The notes: generated by a model from the letters alone, not told the origin. Counted from the stretch's first letter, positions 25,059 through 35,328 are shown. The stretch is 64,000 bases of DNA from Micromonospora zingiberis (GCF_004331455.1 NZ_SJJR01000010.1:124001-188000); one strand, 5' to 3'. Program-made: numbers and translations.

Positions 25059-25901
25059 TCAGCAGCCGGCGAGTCCGTCGACCCGCAGCAGCGTACCGGC
25101 AGTGCTGGCGAGCACCTCGGCGGCCCGTCCACCGTTGACCGACAGGGCGACCCGGCCGGCCGAGTCGGCGTGCGCGATCAGGGCACCGACCGGGGCGTCG
25201 CCGAACGTACGCCCGTGCACGGCCGTCCGCTCCCAGCCCGCCCCGCCCACCGGACTGATCCGGACCCGCGCCGGCAACGCGGCCAGCAGTTCGGCCGGGG
25301 CGGCCAGTTGGACGTTGCCGAAGTGGTCCACCGTCAGCACCTCGGCGGTGAAGCCGTCCGGCCGTACCTCGACCACCGGGGTCGGTAGCCGGACCAGCGT
25401 CGACAGGTCGATCGTCGGGCCGGCCTCGGCCAGCGGGGCGCCCGACGCCAGCCGGGCCGCGACCGGGGCGAAGACGTCCCGCCCGTGGAAGGTGGCCGAG
25501 ACCCGGGCCGCCAGCCAGCGCGGGTTGGTCAGCTCCACCGCGTCGGTCACCCCGCCGAGCGCGGCGGCGGCGTCGAGCAGCAGGCCGTTGTCCGGCCCGA
25601 CCAGATAGCCGTCGGGCGTGGCCAGCGCGATGCCCCGCCGGGCCGTGCCCACCCCCGGGTCGACCACCGCCACGTGCACCCCCACCGGCAGGTACGGCAC
25701 GGTCTGCGCGAGCACCGCCGCACCCCGGCGGATGTCTCCGGCCGGCACCAGATGAGTCACGTCGATCACCCGGACCGCCGGTGCGAGCCGGGCGATCATC
25801 CCGTGGCTGGCCGCCACGAAGCCGTCGACCAGACCGTAGTCGGTGGTCAGCGAGACGACCTGGGGTCGTACCGGCGGGATGTTGCGCGTACTGCTGGTCA
25901 C
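25059..25901 (-). CDS. SAM hydrolase/halogenase-family protein (DUF62)
   Basis: The DUF62 family includes SAM hydroxide adenosyltransferases, which cleave SAM to adenosine and methionine, and the fluorinase and chlorinase. The 280-residue protein shows SLTTDYGLVDGFVA at the N-terminus, VAVVDPGVGTARRGIA, the PDNGLLL turn and LTVDHFGNVQL. These are the SAM-binding motifs of the family. The long insertion characteristic of fluorinase is not evident, so a hydrolase is more likely. GTG 25901 is chosen at the conserved start; no strong ribosome binding site is seen. The physiological role of such hydrolases is poorly understood. Confidence 0.9.
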   Translation of the reverse strand: MTSSTRNIPPVRPQVVSLTTDYGLVDGFVAASHGMIARLAPAVRVIDVTHLVPAGDIRRGAAVLAQTVPYLPVGVHVAVVDPGVGTARRGIALATPDGYLVGPDNGLLLDAAAALGGVTDAVELTNPRWLAARVSATFHGRDVFAPVAARLASGAPLAEAGPTIDLSTLVRLPTPVVEVRPDGFTAEVLTVDHFGNVQLAAPAELLAALPARVRISPVGGAGWERTAVHGRTFGDAPVGALIAHADSAGRVALSVNGGRAAEVLASTAGTLLRVDGLAGC

Positions 25902-26037
25902 GGCACCGGATGGTACGTGCGAACGCCGCGTCGGTGGCGGCGGTCGCCGATGAGCGTCCAACATGGCGGATAGGTGACAACCGCACTGGCCGACCGGCCA
26001 CTGCCCGAAATCCGGCTGGTTGGGCAAACTGTCACGG

Positions 26038-26631
26038 GTGAACCACCGGATCCTGCCCGCCGTCCTCCTGCTCACGGCCGCGCTCGCCGCCTGCGGTGGT
26101 GACCCGGAGCGGTCGCCCGTGGCCGACCCGACGGCACCCTCGGCCGCCAGCGTCGTCCCGCAACCACCGCACGGCCCGGAGGGTCCCGCCGCTCCGACCC
26201 CCGTCGAGCCGAGCACCGCCGCCCCGGTCGAGCCGAGCGGCGCGGCGCCGGCCAGGCCGAGCGCCGAGGGCAGCCCGCAACGGCTACCGCCGAGCCCACC
26301 GCCGGTGGAGTTGCCGCCCCGCCAGGCCGGTGCGCCCAGCGCCCGGGAGGTCGTCGCGGCGTTCCGGGCGGCCGGGCTGAAGGCGACCAACTCGCGGGAC
26401 CGCTCGGTCGACTGCGGGCCGGACGGGCTCGGGCTGGGCTGCTCCGAACTGGTCGTCACCGACGGCGTGGCGGTGTACGTGTTCCCGGACGAGAGCAGCG
26501 CCGGTGACCTGGCCGAGCGGTGGACCGGGGCCGCCTACCGCAGCGGCACGGTGGTGCTCAACTACCTGGAAGCCCCGACGCCGAAGGCCGACCGTCCCCG
26601 ATACGAGAAGGTCCTCGCCGGGCTGCGCTGA
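26038..26631 (+). CDS. Predicted lipoprotein with Pro/Ala-rich spacer
   Basis: The 197-residue protein starts with a lipoprotein signal peptide (NHRILPAVLLLTAALAAC, lipobox LAAC). A 75-residue Pro/Ala/Ser-rich linker follows, typical of surface-exposed actinobacterial lipoproteins. The globular end has a conserved pair of cysteines (DCGPDGLGLGCSE) and a mixed alpha/beta pattern. I do not recognise a family. GTG 26038 is chosen so that the signal peptide starts correctly. Convergent with lhr (14 bp between stops). Confidence 0.8.
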   Translation: MNHRILPAVLLLTAALAACGGDPERSPVADPTAPSAASVVPQPPHGPEGPAAPTPVEPSTAAPVEPSGAAPARPSAEGSPQRLPPSPPPVELPPRQAGAPSAREVVAAFRAAGLKATNSRDRSVDCGPDGLGLGCSELVVTDGVAVYVFPDESSAGDLAERWTGAAYRSGTVVLNYLEAPTPKADRPRYEKVLAGLR

Positions 26632-26644
26632 ACCCACCCACCCG

Positions 26645-29600
26645 TCAGGCTCGCAGGCGCAGACCGCGCGGGGTGGTGCGGAACCCGGCGGCGGTGAGCG
26701 CGTCGCGCAGTGGGGACGAACGCACCGCCTCCCCGTCGGCGCGCTCCACCGAGATCGGCCCCAACGCGCCGGACCCGACCGCGTCGGCCAGCGCCTTCCC
26801 GGCGGCGGCCAACGCGTCGGCGTCGTCGGTGAAGGAGAGCAGCGTGCGCCCACCCCGCTCCACGTAGAGCACCAGGTCACCGGCGACCAGCACGACCAGG
26901 GCGCCGGCCTTGCGGCCGGCCCGGTGACCGGTGGCCGGTGGTGCCGCGTCGCCGGAGTCGACCACCCGCTCGGGCCAGGGCAACGCCGCACCGTACGGGT
27001 TGGCCGGGTCGGTGGCGGCCAGCACCACGGCCGGGCCGCCGCGCAGCGGTGCGGCGTCGAGCGGTTCGGCCAGGGCACGGATCCGATCCACCGCGCCGGG
27101 CACGGCGAACTGGGCCGCGCCGAGTCCGTCGACGAAGTAGCCGCGCCGGGCAGCGCCGCGCTCCTCCAGCGCGGCCAGCACCGGATAGACCGCCGCGAAG
27201 CCGCCGGACACCTGCTCCGCCACGACCGCGCCCCGGGTCAGCACACCGTGTCGCTCCAGCAGCACGTCGGCCAGGGCGGCGGCGCGGCGGGTCGGGTCGC
27301 TGTCCCGTTCCGGCAGCCGGGACCACCGGCCGGCCACCGTCGGTGGTCCACCCCGGCTGGGTAGGGCCACCCGCCCCGGGCGTCGGTAGCGGCCGTGCGC
27401 CGCCGCCGGTCGGGCCCGGTGCGCGCCGCCACCGGCGAGTACCGTGCGCAGCGGTGCCAGGGTGTCGTTGGTGAGGTGACCGGCCCAGACCAGGTCCCAG
27501 ATGACCGTGGTCAGCTCGGCGTCGTCGGTGGCGCCGATCCGGTCGGCCAACGCCCGGAAGAACAGCGCCTGACCGTCACCGAGGGCGTCGAGCACCGCGT
27601 CGTGCCGGGGGGTACGGGCCAGCGACTCGTCCGGCGGCGGGAGCAGCAACGGCGCCACGTCGGCGTACGCCAGGCTGACCCAGCCGTCCCCACCGGAGAT
27701 CGCCCCGGCGCCGGCCCAGAGCACCTCGCCGCTGGCACACAACTCGTCGAGCAGCGCGGGGGAGTAGTCGGCCACCCGGACCGGCAGCACCAGCCGTTCC
27801 AGCGCCGACGCCGGCACCGACACACCCTGCAACTGCTCCACGACTGAGGCCACCGCCGCCACGCCCCGGGCCGACGAGCCGACCTGCTGCCAGCGGGGCA
27901 GGAAGGTGGCCAGCGCCCGGGGCGGCACCGGTTCGATCTCCCGGCGCAGCGCCGCGAGGGACCGGCGACGCAGCAGCCGCAGCACCTCCGCGTCGCACCA
28001 CTGGGTGCCGACCGTGTCCGGAGTGAACTCGCCGGAGACCACCCGGCCGGTGGCGGCCAGCCGGCGCAGTGCCTGTTCCACCACGAAGATCCCCAGCCCG
28101 AACCGTGCCGCGCAGCTGGCCGCCGCGAACGGGGCATGGGTACGCGCGTACCGGGCGACCAGGTCGCCGAGCGGATCGGCCACCGGTTCGAGGTACGCCT
28201 CGGCGACCCCCACCGGCAACGCCACGCCGAGCGCGTCCCGCAACCGGCCGGCGTCCTCCACGCCGACCCAGCGGTCCTGACCGGCGATGCGGACCCGCAG
28301 CACCCGACGGCTGGCGGCCAGGTCGGTCAGCCAGTCGGTGGGCACGCCGCGCTCGGCCAACTCGTCGGTGCTCAGGTCGCCTAGCTGACGCAGCAGCTCG
28401 ACCACGTCCTCCGCGTCGCGGGGCCGGCGTTGTGGGGTCGACCAGCGCAGCTGCTGCTCGGTCTCGGCCAGCACCGCCGGGTCGAGCAACTCGCGCAGGT
28501 CGACCCGGCCGAGCAGCTCACCGAGCAGGGCCGAGTCCAGGGTGAGCGCCGCGGCCCGGCGCTCGGCGAGCGGGGCGTCCCCTTCGTAGAGGAAGGCGCC
28601 GACGTAGTTGAAGAGCAGCGAGCGGGCGAACGGCGACGGGCGGGGCGTCTCCACCTCGACCAGCCGGACCCGACGGCCGGCGAGGTCGCGCATCACCTGG
28701 GTCAGCGCGGGCACGTCGAAGACGTCCTGGAGGCACTCCCGGGCCGCCTCCAGGGTGACCGGGAAGTCGGCGTACTCGCGGGCCACGTCGAGTAGTTGGG
28801 CGGCGCGCTGCCGCTGTTGCCACAGTGGCTGGCGGCGGCGGGGGTCCCGGCGGGGCAACAACAGCGACCGCGCGGCGCACTCCCGGAACCGGGCGGCGAA
28901 CAGCGCCGAGGTGCCGACCGACTCCTCCACCAGCTGGGCGATCTCGTCGGGGTCGAAGGCCACCACGTCGGCGCCGGGTGGGCTGTCGGCGGTGTCCGGC
29001 AGGCGTACGACGATCCCGTCGTCGGCGGGCAGCACCTGCGCGTCCACCCCGTAGCGTTCGGCGAGTCGGCGGCCGATGGCCAGTGCCCAGGGGGCGTTCA
29101 CCCGGGCGCCGAGGACGCTGTGTACGGCCAGTCGCCAGTCGCCCAGCTCGTCGCGGAACCGTTCGACCACCACCGTCCGGTCGTCCGGCAGCGCCCGGGT
29201 CACGGCCTGCTGCTCGCGCAGGTACGCCAGCAGGTTGCCGGCGGCCCAGTCGTCCAGCCCGGCGGCGCGCAACGCGGCCCTGGCCTCCTCGTCGCCGGGC
29301 CGCAGCAGCGCCCGGATCCGGGCCCCGATCGCCCGGCCCAGCTCCACCGGGCGGCCCGGCTGGTCGCCCTTCCAGAACGGCATCTTGGCAGCCTGCCCGG
29401 GTGCGGGGGAGACCAGCACCCGGTCCGGCGTGATCTCCTCGATCCGCCAGGAGGAGGAACCGAGCAGGAAGACGTCACCGACCCGGGACTCGTAGACCAT
29501 CTCCTCGTCCAGTTCGCCGACCCGGGCGGCGCGTTGCGCGCCGGCCAGGAAGACGCCGAAGAGTCCCCGGTCCGGAATGGTGCCGCCGCTGGTCACCGCG

Positions 29601-31201
29601 AGCCGTTGCGCGCCCGGACGGCCGGTCAGTACGTCGGTGGCGCGATCCCACACCAGCCGGGGACGCAGCTCCGCGAAGGCGGTCGACGGGTAGCGCCCGG
29701 AGAGCATGTCCAGCACCGCGTGCAGGGCCGAGTCGGGCAGCTCGGCGAAGGGTGCGGCCCGGCGGACCACCGCCGCCAGGTCACCGACCCGCCACTGGTC
29801 CAGGGCGACCATCGCGACGATCTGCTGGGCCAGCACGTCCAGTGGGTTGCGGGGATGGTGCAGCTCCTCGATCGCGGCCTCGCCCATCCGCTCGGCGACC
29901 ACCGCACAGGAGAGCAGGTCGCCCCGGTGCTTGGGCAGCACCACCCCACGGGACACCGCGCCGACCTGGTGCCCGGCCCGGCCGACGCGTTGCAGCCCGG
30001 CGGCCACGCTCGGCGGTGCCTCGATCTGCACCACCAGGTCGACCGAGCCCATGTCGATGCCGAGTTCCAGGCTGGAGGTGGCGACCACGGCGGGTAGCTG
30101 GCCCGCCTTGAGTGACTCCTCGATGTGCCGGCGTTCCTCGCGGGAGACGCTGCCGTGATGGGCGCGGGCGATCACCGGTGGGGCGCCGGCCACCGCCCCG
30201 GCCTGGGCCATCATCTCCGCCGGTGTCCGGGTGGCGTGGCCCGACGCGGTGGTCTGCTCGGCGGCGAGTTCGTTGAGCCGGGCGCAGAGTCGCTCGGCGC
30301 TGCGTCGGGAGTTGGTGAACACGATGGTCGAGCGGTGCGCCCGGATCAGGGCGTGGACCCGTTCCTCCAGCGCGGGCCAGATCGACGCGGTGCGCGGACC
30401 GGCGAGCGGGTCCTGTGGCGCCTCCTGCTCGTCGAGGCGGGTCATGTCCTCCACCGGCACCTGGACGCTGACCTCGATCGTCTTGGCGCTGAGCGGGGCG
30501 ACCACGTCGACCCGGCGGGCGCCGCCGAGGAACCGGGCGCACTCGTCGACCGGTCGGACCGTCGCGGAGAGCCCGATCCGCTGTGCCGGGGCGGGCAGCA
30601 ACTCGTCGAGCCGCTCCAGGGAGAGTGCCAGGTGGGCGCCGCGCTTGGTGCCGGCCACCGCGTGCACCTCGTCCACGATCACCGTTTCGATGCCGCGCAG
30701 CGAGTCGCGGGCGGCGGAGGTCAGCAGCAGAAAGAGCGACTCGGGAGTGGTGATGAGGATGTCGGGTGGGGTACGGGCGAAAGCCCGGCGTTCGTCGGCG
30801 GGGGTGTCGCCGGTGCGCATTCCCACGGTGATCTCCGGTGGCGGCAGCCCGAGGCGGCTGGCGGCCTGTCGGATGCCGGCCAGCGGGGCGCGCAGATTCC
30901 GCTCGACGTCCACCGCGAGGGCCTTGAGCGGGCTGACGTAGAGCACCCGGCACCGGTGCCGAGGGTCGGCCGGGGCGGGCTCACGGGCCAGCCGGTCGAG
31001 CGACCAGAGGAACGCGGCGAGGGTCTTGCCGGAGCCGGTCGGCGCGACGACGAGGGCATGGTGTCCGGCGGCGACCGCCGCCCAGGCGCCGGCCTGTGCC
31101 GCCGTCGGCGCGGCGAAGGCGGCGTCGAACCACTCCCGGGTCGGCGCACCGAACCGGGAGAGCGTCGCGTCGCCGGTCGGCGCTGCGTTGGATTCCGCCA
31201 C
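26645..31201 (-). CDS. lhr: ATP-dependent helicase Lhr
   Basis: Lhr is a large superfamily-2 3'-5' DNA helicase, in mycobacteria part of a DNA-damage response. The 1518-residue protein has APTGSGKT (Walker A, residues 53-60), VDEVHAVAGTKRGAHL (DEVH box), GLSATV (motif III), TNSRRSAER, and LELGIDMGSVDLVVQIEAP with QRVGRAGH (motif VI). The long C-terminal winged-helix and tetramerisation region completes the typical Lhr length of about 1500. All motifs are intact. The start ATG 31201 is the first methionine after the promoter region. It is convergent with the lipoprotein gene. Confidence 0.96.
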   Translation of the reverse strand: MAESNAAPTGDATLSRFGAPTREWFDAAFAAPTAAQAGAWAAVAAGHHALVVAPTGSGKTLAAFLWSLDRLAREPAPADPRHRCRVLYVSPLKALAVDVERNLRAPLAGIRQAASRLGLPPPEITVGMRTGDTPADERRAFARTPPDILITTPESLFLLLTSAARDSLRGIETVIVDEVHAVAGTKRGAHLALSLERLDELLPAPAQRIGLSATVRPVDECARFLGGARRVDVVAPLSAKTIEVSVQVPVEDMTRLDEQEAPQDPLAGPRTASIWPALEERVHALIRAHRSTIVFTNSRRSAERLCARLNELAAEQTTASGHATRTPAEMMAQAGAVAGAPPVIARAHHGSVSREERRHIEESLKAGQLPAVVATSSLELGIDMGSVDLVVQIEAPPSVAAGLQRVGRAGHQVGAVSRGVVLPKHRGDLLSCAVVAERMGEAAIEELHHPRNPLDVLAQQIVAMVALDQWRVGDLAAVVRRAAPFAELPDSALHAVLDMLSGRYPSTAFAELRPRLVWDRATDVLTGRPGAQRLAVTSGGTIPDRGLFGVFLAGAQRAARVGELDEEMVYESRVGDVFLLGSSSWRIEEITPDRVLVSPAPGQAAKMPFWKGDQPGRPVELGRAIGARIRALLRPGDEEARAALRAAGLDDWAAGNLLAYLREQQAVTRALPDDRTVVVERFRDELGDWRLAVHSVLGARVNAPWALAIGRRLAERYGVDAQVLPADDGIVVRLPDTADSPPGADVVAFDPDEIAQLVEESVGTSALFAARFRECAARSLLLPRRDPRRRQPLWQQRQRAAQLLDVAREYADFPVTLEAARECLQDVFDVPALTQVMRDLAGRRVRLVEVETPRPSPFARSLLFNYVGAFLYEGDAPLAERRAAALTLDSALLGELLGRVDLRELLDPAVLAETEQQLRWSTPQRRPRDAEDVVELLRQLGDLSTDELAERGVPTDWLTDLAASRRVLRVRIAGQDRWVGVEDAGRLRDALGVALPVGVAEAYLEPVADPLGDLVARYARTHAPFAAASCAARFGLGIFVVEQALRRLAATGRVVSGEFTPDTVGTQWCDAEVLRLLRRRSLAALRREIEPVPPRALATFLPRWQQVGSSARGVAAVASVVEQLQGVSVPASALERLVLPVRVADYSPALLDELCASGEVLWAGAGAISGGDGWVSLAYADVAPLLLPPPDESLARTPRHDAVLDALGDGQALFFRALADRIGATDDAELTTVIWDLVWAGHLTNDTLAPLRTVLAGGGAHRARPAAAHGRYRRPGRVALPSRGGPPTVAGRWSRLPERDSDPTRRAAALADVLLERHGVLTRGAVVAEQVSGGFAAVYPVLAALEERGAARRGYFVDGLGAAQFAVPGAVDRIRALAEPLDAAPLRGGPAVVLAATDPANPYGAALPWPERVVDSGDAAPPATGHRAGRKAGALVVLVAGDLVLYVERGGRTLLSFTDDADALAAAGKALADAVGSGALGPISVERADGEAVRSSPLRDALTAAGFRTTPRGLRLRA

Positions 31202-31391
31202 GAGCCCATCCTGCCCCGGAGCACCGACATCCGCCGAGCCCGGTCGACGTCCGGGTGGGAGGGTTATAACCTGATTAAGGCGTTACACGCTGTTTGAGCG
31301 TTCAATCCGTTAAGTCTTACTTAACTGCTTGCTTGTGACAGGCAACATAAAGTAACTTCACCCGCGGTGTGGTGAGCGGTGAGGAGATCGG
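31202..31391. promoter_or_regulatory. AT-rich divergent promoter region between lhr and a small hypothetical gene
   Basis: In contrast to the surrounding sequence, the middle (about 31260-31360) is AT-rich, with TTATAACCTGATTAAGG and TTGTGACAGGCAACATAAAG. It very probably contains both promoters and an operator, though I cannot fix a -35/-10 pair confidently. Confidence 0.5.
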
Positions 31392-31766
31392 ATGGCCGTC
31401 GAGCAGCGGGGCCCAGGATCCGGCACCGACGTCCTGATCCGCAAGGTCGACAGTCACGTCGCCGCGCTCCGCGCCGGTCTGCACGGGTCCGACCTCGAAC
31501 TGGCCGAGCGGCTCGCCACCTGCCTGCGGGAACTGGTCGTCGTCACCGCACAGGCCAGCGCGGCCGATCGGGCCCAGGTGCGCGTCGCCGTGCACTACTT
31601 CGTGCTGCGCCGGGAGAGCCGGGGTCGGCTGCTGTCCGTACGCTCGCTCACGGCCACCCAGCGGCTGGTCAACAAGGCGGCCCGGCGGATCGGCCGGCCC
31701 GATCTGATGGTCGAGGTCCGCGGGCGCGACGTGTTCCCGCCGGCCCACCGTCCCGCGCAGCACTGA
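31392..31766 (+). CDS. Conserved hypothetical protein
   Basis: A 124-residue protein of unrecognised family. GGAGATC-type ribosome binding sequence (GAGGAG) lies just before ATG 31392. It is predicted to be mainly helical, with ELAERLATCLRELVVVTAQA and RLLSVRSLTATQRLVNKAAR as the likely helices; no membrane segment or known motif is seen. It is transcribed divergently from lhr. The Mrp operon starts 229 bp downstream. Confidence 0.65.
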   Translation: MAVEQRGPGSGTDVLIRKVDSHVAALRAGLHGSDLELAERLATCLRELVVVTAQASAADRAQVRVAVHYFVLRRESRGRLLSVRSLTATQRLVNKAARRIGRPDLMVEVRGRDVFPPAHRPAQH

Positions 31767-31995
31767 CCGGGCGTCACCTCGCCACCTCGCCACCTCGCTA
31801 CCCCGCCGCGCGCTGCGCCCAGGTCGCTCGGGTTCCCGGTGGGCGAGGACGTCGGTGACCAAACACACCGACACAGGGTGAATATGGGCTTTTTTCGGCA
31901 AAGTCACCCATCGGTCGCTGCGGTGTCGTCTGATCGCTGTTAGGCGCCAGGCACCCGAAAGGGGCGCCGCTGCCCCACCTCGACCGGGAGCGCGC

Positions 31996-34833
31996 GTGCT
32001 CGTACTGCTGACCCTGCACCTCGTGGCGGCCATCGCGGCGCCGCTACTGGTGCGTTGGTGGGGTCCGCGCGCCTGCTACCCGCTGGCCCTCGCGCCCGCC
32101 GCCGCGTTCGGCTGGGCCCTGGCGCGTACGCCCGACGTGGCCCACGGCGGCGCGCTGGCCGAGACGTACCCGTGGATCCCGAAACTGGGGCTGGACCTGG
32201 CGTTCCGGATGACCACCCTGTCGTGGCTGATGACGCTGCTGGTCGGTGGTGTCGGCACGCTGGTGCTGATCTACAGCGCCCGCTATCTGCCGTCCGGTGC
32301 CGTCGGCACGGCCCAGTACGCCGGCGTCATGGTCGGCTTCGCCGGGGCGATGCTCGGCCTCGTCCTCGCCGACGACCTGCTGCTGCTCTACGTCTGCTGG
32401 GAACTGACCACGGTCCTGTCGTACCTGCTGATCGGGCACAGCACCGAACGGCGTTCCGCCCGCTGGGCGGCGGCCCAGGCGTTGATCGTGACCACGCTCG
32501 GCGGCCTGGCCATGCTGGTCGGGTTCATCATGCTCGGCCACCACGCCGGCACCTACCGGTGGTCCGAGCTGGCCGAGCGCCCGTTGCCCGGTGGCACGTA
32601 CCTGGTGGTCGCGGTGCTGTTGATCCTGCTCGGGGCGCTGTCCAAGTCGGCGCTGCTGCCGTTCACCTCGTGGCTGCCGGTGGCGATGGCGGCGCCGACG
32701 CCGGTGAGCGCGTACCTGCACGCCGCCGCGATGGTGAAGGCCGGCATCTACCTGCTCGGCCTGCTCGCCCCGGTGCTCGCCGTGGTCGGCCCATGGCGTC
32801 CGGTGGTGCTGGTCGCCGGCCTGGCCACCATGGTGCTGGGCGGCTGGTCGGCGCTGCGCCAGACCGACCTGAAACTGCTGCTCGCCTACGGCACGGTCAG
32901 TCAACTCGGCCTGCTCGCGGTGGCCGTCGGGGTGGGCACCGCGGACGCCGCGCTGGCCGGCCTGGCGATGCTGGCCGCGCACGCGCTGTTCAAGTCGGCG
33001 TTGTTCCTCGTGGTCGGCGTGATCGACCACGGCGCCGGTACCCGGGACCTGCGCAAGCTGTCCGGGCTGGGCCGCGACGCGCCGGTGCTGGCCGGCGTCG
33101 CCGTGCTCGCCGCCGCGTCGATGGCCGGCGTGCCACCGCTGCTCGGCTTCGTCGGCAAGGAGGCGGTGTTCGCCGCCTTCACCGATCGACCACTGGTCCT
33201 GGCGGTGCTGGTCGTCGGCACCGTACTCACCGTCGCCTACAGCCTGCGGTTCCTCTGGGGCGCGTTCGGCAATCGCCCGGGAGCGGCACCGACCCGGTTG
33301 CGGCGGATCCCGCCGGCGATGCTGCTGCCGCCGGCCGGGCTGGCCGTCGTCGGGCTGGTCGCCGGGTCGGCGGCGGGCACGGTCGATCACCTGCTGCGCC
33401 CGTACGCGGAAATCCTCGGATCCGTCCACGCGCACCTGGCGCTGTGGTCCGGCCTCACCCCGGCGCTCGGCCTCTCCGCGCTGGCCCTGGCCGGCGGGGC
33501 GGTGCTGTTCGCGCTGCGCGGCCCGCTGGCCCCGCTGCTGGTCCGGCTGCGCGCACCGGTGACCGGGCTACAGGGGTACGAGTGGATCACCCACCGCTTC
33601 GACCGGCTCGCCGTGGACGTCACCAGCATCACCCAGCGCGGTTCGCTGCCGCAGTACCTCGGTCTGATCCTGATCGTGTTGGCCGCCGTGCCCGGCGGTG
33701 TGCTGCTGGTGATCCGGCCATGGCAGCATTCGATCCCGCTGTGGGTGACGCCCGTACAACCCGTGGTCCTGCTGGTGATCACCCTGGCCGCGGTGCTCGC
33801 GGTGGGCGCCCGCCGCCGACTGACCGCGATGCTGCTGGTCGGCATGACCGGCTACGGCACCGCGATGCTCTTCGTGCTGCACGGCGCACCCGACCTCGCG
33901 TTGACGCAGTTCCTGGTGGAGACCGTCACCATCGCGGTCTTCGTGCTGGTGTTGCGCCGCCTGCCGGAGCGGTTCTCGGTGCGACCGTTGTGGAGCAGCC
34001 GCTGGATCCGGCGGGCGATCGGCGTGACGGTGGGGCTGACCGTCGCCGGCCTCGCCGTCGCTGCCGCCTCCGCCCGGCGGGCGCGCAGCATCTCGGAGGA
34101 CTTTCCCCAGTTCGCGGTCGAGCGTGGGTTCGGCCGCAACGTCGTCAACGTGACGCTTGTCGACATTCGCGCCTGGGACACCCTGGGGGAGTTGGCGGTG
34201 CTGGTGGTCGCCGCCACCGGGGTGGCCAGCCTGGTCTTCCAACGGTCCCGCACCGGTCCCCGGCCCCGCCGCCTGGAGGCCGACCGGGGCGAGGCGGTCG
34301 CCGGTCGGCCGGTCTGGCTGCGCGGCGGCGCCACCCTGCACGAGCGCAACCGCTCCCTGGTGCTGGAAGTGGTCACCCGGCTGATCTTCCACACCGCTGT
34401 GCTGTTCTCGTTCTATCTGGTGTTCTCCGGTCACAACGCGCCCGGCGGCGGCTTCGCCGGCGGGCTGGTGGCGAGCCTGGCGCTGATCATGCGGTACCTG
34501 GCCGGTGGTCGGTACGAGCTGGCCGAGGCCGCACCGGTCAGCGCCGGCACGGTGCTCGGTGCCGGGCTGGCCCTGGCGGTCGGCGGCGCGGTGGTCTCCC
34601 TGTTGGTCAGTGGCGCCGCGCTGGAGAGCGCCAAACTCAACTTCCGGCTGCCCCTGGTCGGCGACTTCTACCTGGTCACCTCGCTCTTCTTCGACGTCGG
34701 TGTCTACCTGGTGGTGATCGGGTTGGCGCTGGACGTGCTGCGCAGCCTCGGCGCCGAGGTGGATCGGCACATCGAGGCGGCCGGTGGGCCCGAGGGCGGG
34801 CTCGCCGTCGAACGCCAGGGAGGGCCCCGGTGA
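31996..34833 (+). CDS. mrpA: Na+/H+ antiporter subunit A/B fusion (MrpA)
   Basis: MrpA is the large proton-pumping subunit of the multisubunit Mrp sodium/proton antiporter, related to NuoL. The 945-residue protein has about 20 helices. Conserved antiporter features are GELSKSALLPFTSW-like SKSALLPFTSWLPVAM, TPVSAYLHAAAMVKAGIYLL and SLGLLAVAVGVGTADAALAG. The last 150 residues (HNAPGGGFAGGLVASLALI) are the MrpB (MnhB) domain, so A and B are fused, as in most actinobacterial operons. GTG 31996 has GGGAG upstream. The upstream 229 bp contain a GGGTGA/TCACCC hairpin, but no recognised riboswitch. The operon continues with C to G. Confidence 0.95.
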   Translation: MLVLLTLHLVAAIAAPLLVRWWGPRACYPLALAPAAAFGWALARTPDVAHGGALAETYPWIPKLGLDLAFRMTTLSWLMTLLVGGVGTLVLIYSARYLPSGAVGTAQYAGVMVGFAGAMLGLVLADDLLLLYVCWELTTVLSYLLIGHSTERRSARWAAAQALIVTTLGGLAMLVGFIMLGHHAGTYRWSELAERPLPGGTYLVVAVLLILLGALSKSALLPFTSWLPVAMAAPTPVSAYLHAAAMVKAGIYLLGLLAPVLAVVGPWRPVVLVAGLATMVLGGWSALRQTDLKLLLAYGTVSQLGLLAVAVGVGTADAALAGLAMLAAHALFKSALFLVVGVIDHGAGTRDLRKLSGLGRDAPVLAGVAVLAAASMAGVPPLLGFVGKEAVFAAFTDRPLVLAVLVVGTVLTVAYSLRFLWGAFGNRPGAAPTRLRRIPPAMLLPPAGLAVVGLVAGSAAGTVDHLLRPYAEILGSVHAHLALWSGLTPALGLSALALAGGAVLFALRGPLAPLLVRLRAPVTGLQGYEWITHRFDRLAVDVTSITQRGSLPQYLGLILIVLAAVPGGVLLVIRPWQHSIPLWVTPVQPVVLLVITLAAVLAVGARRRLTAMLLVGMTGYGTAMLFVLHGAPDLALTQFLVETVTIAVFVLVLRRLPERFSVRPLWSSRWIRRAIGVTVGLTVAGLAVAAASARRARSISEDFPQFAVERGFGRNVVNVTLVDIRAWDTLGELAVLVVAATGVASLVFQRSRTGPRPRRLEADRGEAVAGRPVWLRGGATLHERNRSLVLEVVTRLIFHTAVLFSFYLVFSGHNAPGGGFAGGLVASLALIMRYLAGGRYELAEAAPVSAGTVLGAGLALAVGGAVVSLLVSGAALESAKLNFRLPLVGDFYLVTSLFFDVGVYLVVIGLALDVLRSLGAEVDRHIEAAGGPEGGLAVERQGGPR

Positions 34834-35297
34834 GCGGTACCGGCGCCAACCTGATGTCCTTCATCGCGATCGGGGTGCTCGTGGGCTGCGGGGTGAGCCT
34901 GCTGCTGGAGCGCAGCCTGAGCCGGGTCCTGCTCGGCGTCATCCTGATCGGCAACGGGGTCAACCTGCTGATCATCTTCGGCGCCCGGCCCGGCGGGGCG
35001 CCGGTGGCCGGGGTCACCGAACGGGGGGCGATGAGCGACCCGCTGCCGCAGGCGATGGTGCTCACCGCCATCGTGATCACCTTCGGGTTCACCGCCTTCC
35101 TGCTGGCCATCAGCTACCGCAGCTGGTACCTGACCGGCGACGACGAGGTGCCGGACGACATCGAGGACCAGCGGATCGTGCGTCGCGCCGCCCGCAAGGA
35201 GGTCTCCGCCGTCGACCTGGGCGGCGAACCGCCGGAGCTCGACCCCGAGCAGCTCGACGCGCCGGCACCCGGGCAACGCGGGGAGGGGCCGGGATGA
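34830..35297 (+). CDS. mrpC: Na+/H+ antiporter subunit C
   Basis: MrpC is a NuoK-like three-helix subunit. The 155-residue protein has FIAIGVLVGCGVSLLLERSL, the GNGVNLLIIF motif and VLTAIVITFGFTAFLLAIS. The C-terminal 50 residues are a polar, acidic tail peculiar to actinobacterial members. GTG 34830 overlaps the mrpA stop (GTGA); ATG 34854 is an alternative. Confidence 0.92.
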   Translation: MSGTGANLMSFIAIGVLVGCGVSLLLERSLSRVLLGVILIGNGVNLLIIFGARPGGAPVAGVTERGAMSDPLPQAMVLTAIVITFGFTAFLLAISYRSWYLTGDDEVPDDIEDQRIVRRAARKEVSAVDLGGEPPELDPEQLDAPAPGQRGEGPG

Positions 35298-35328
35298 ACC
35301 GCTGTCCGCCGGACCGCCGGGACGACCG

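Noticed and set aside
31767-31995. Riboswitch (Na+, Mg2+ or c-di-AMP) before mrpA
   Set aside because: A GGGTGA/TCACCC stem is visible, but none of the consensus cores of these classes was found.
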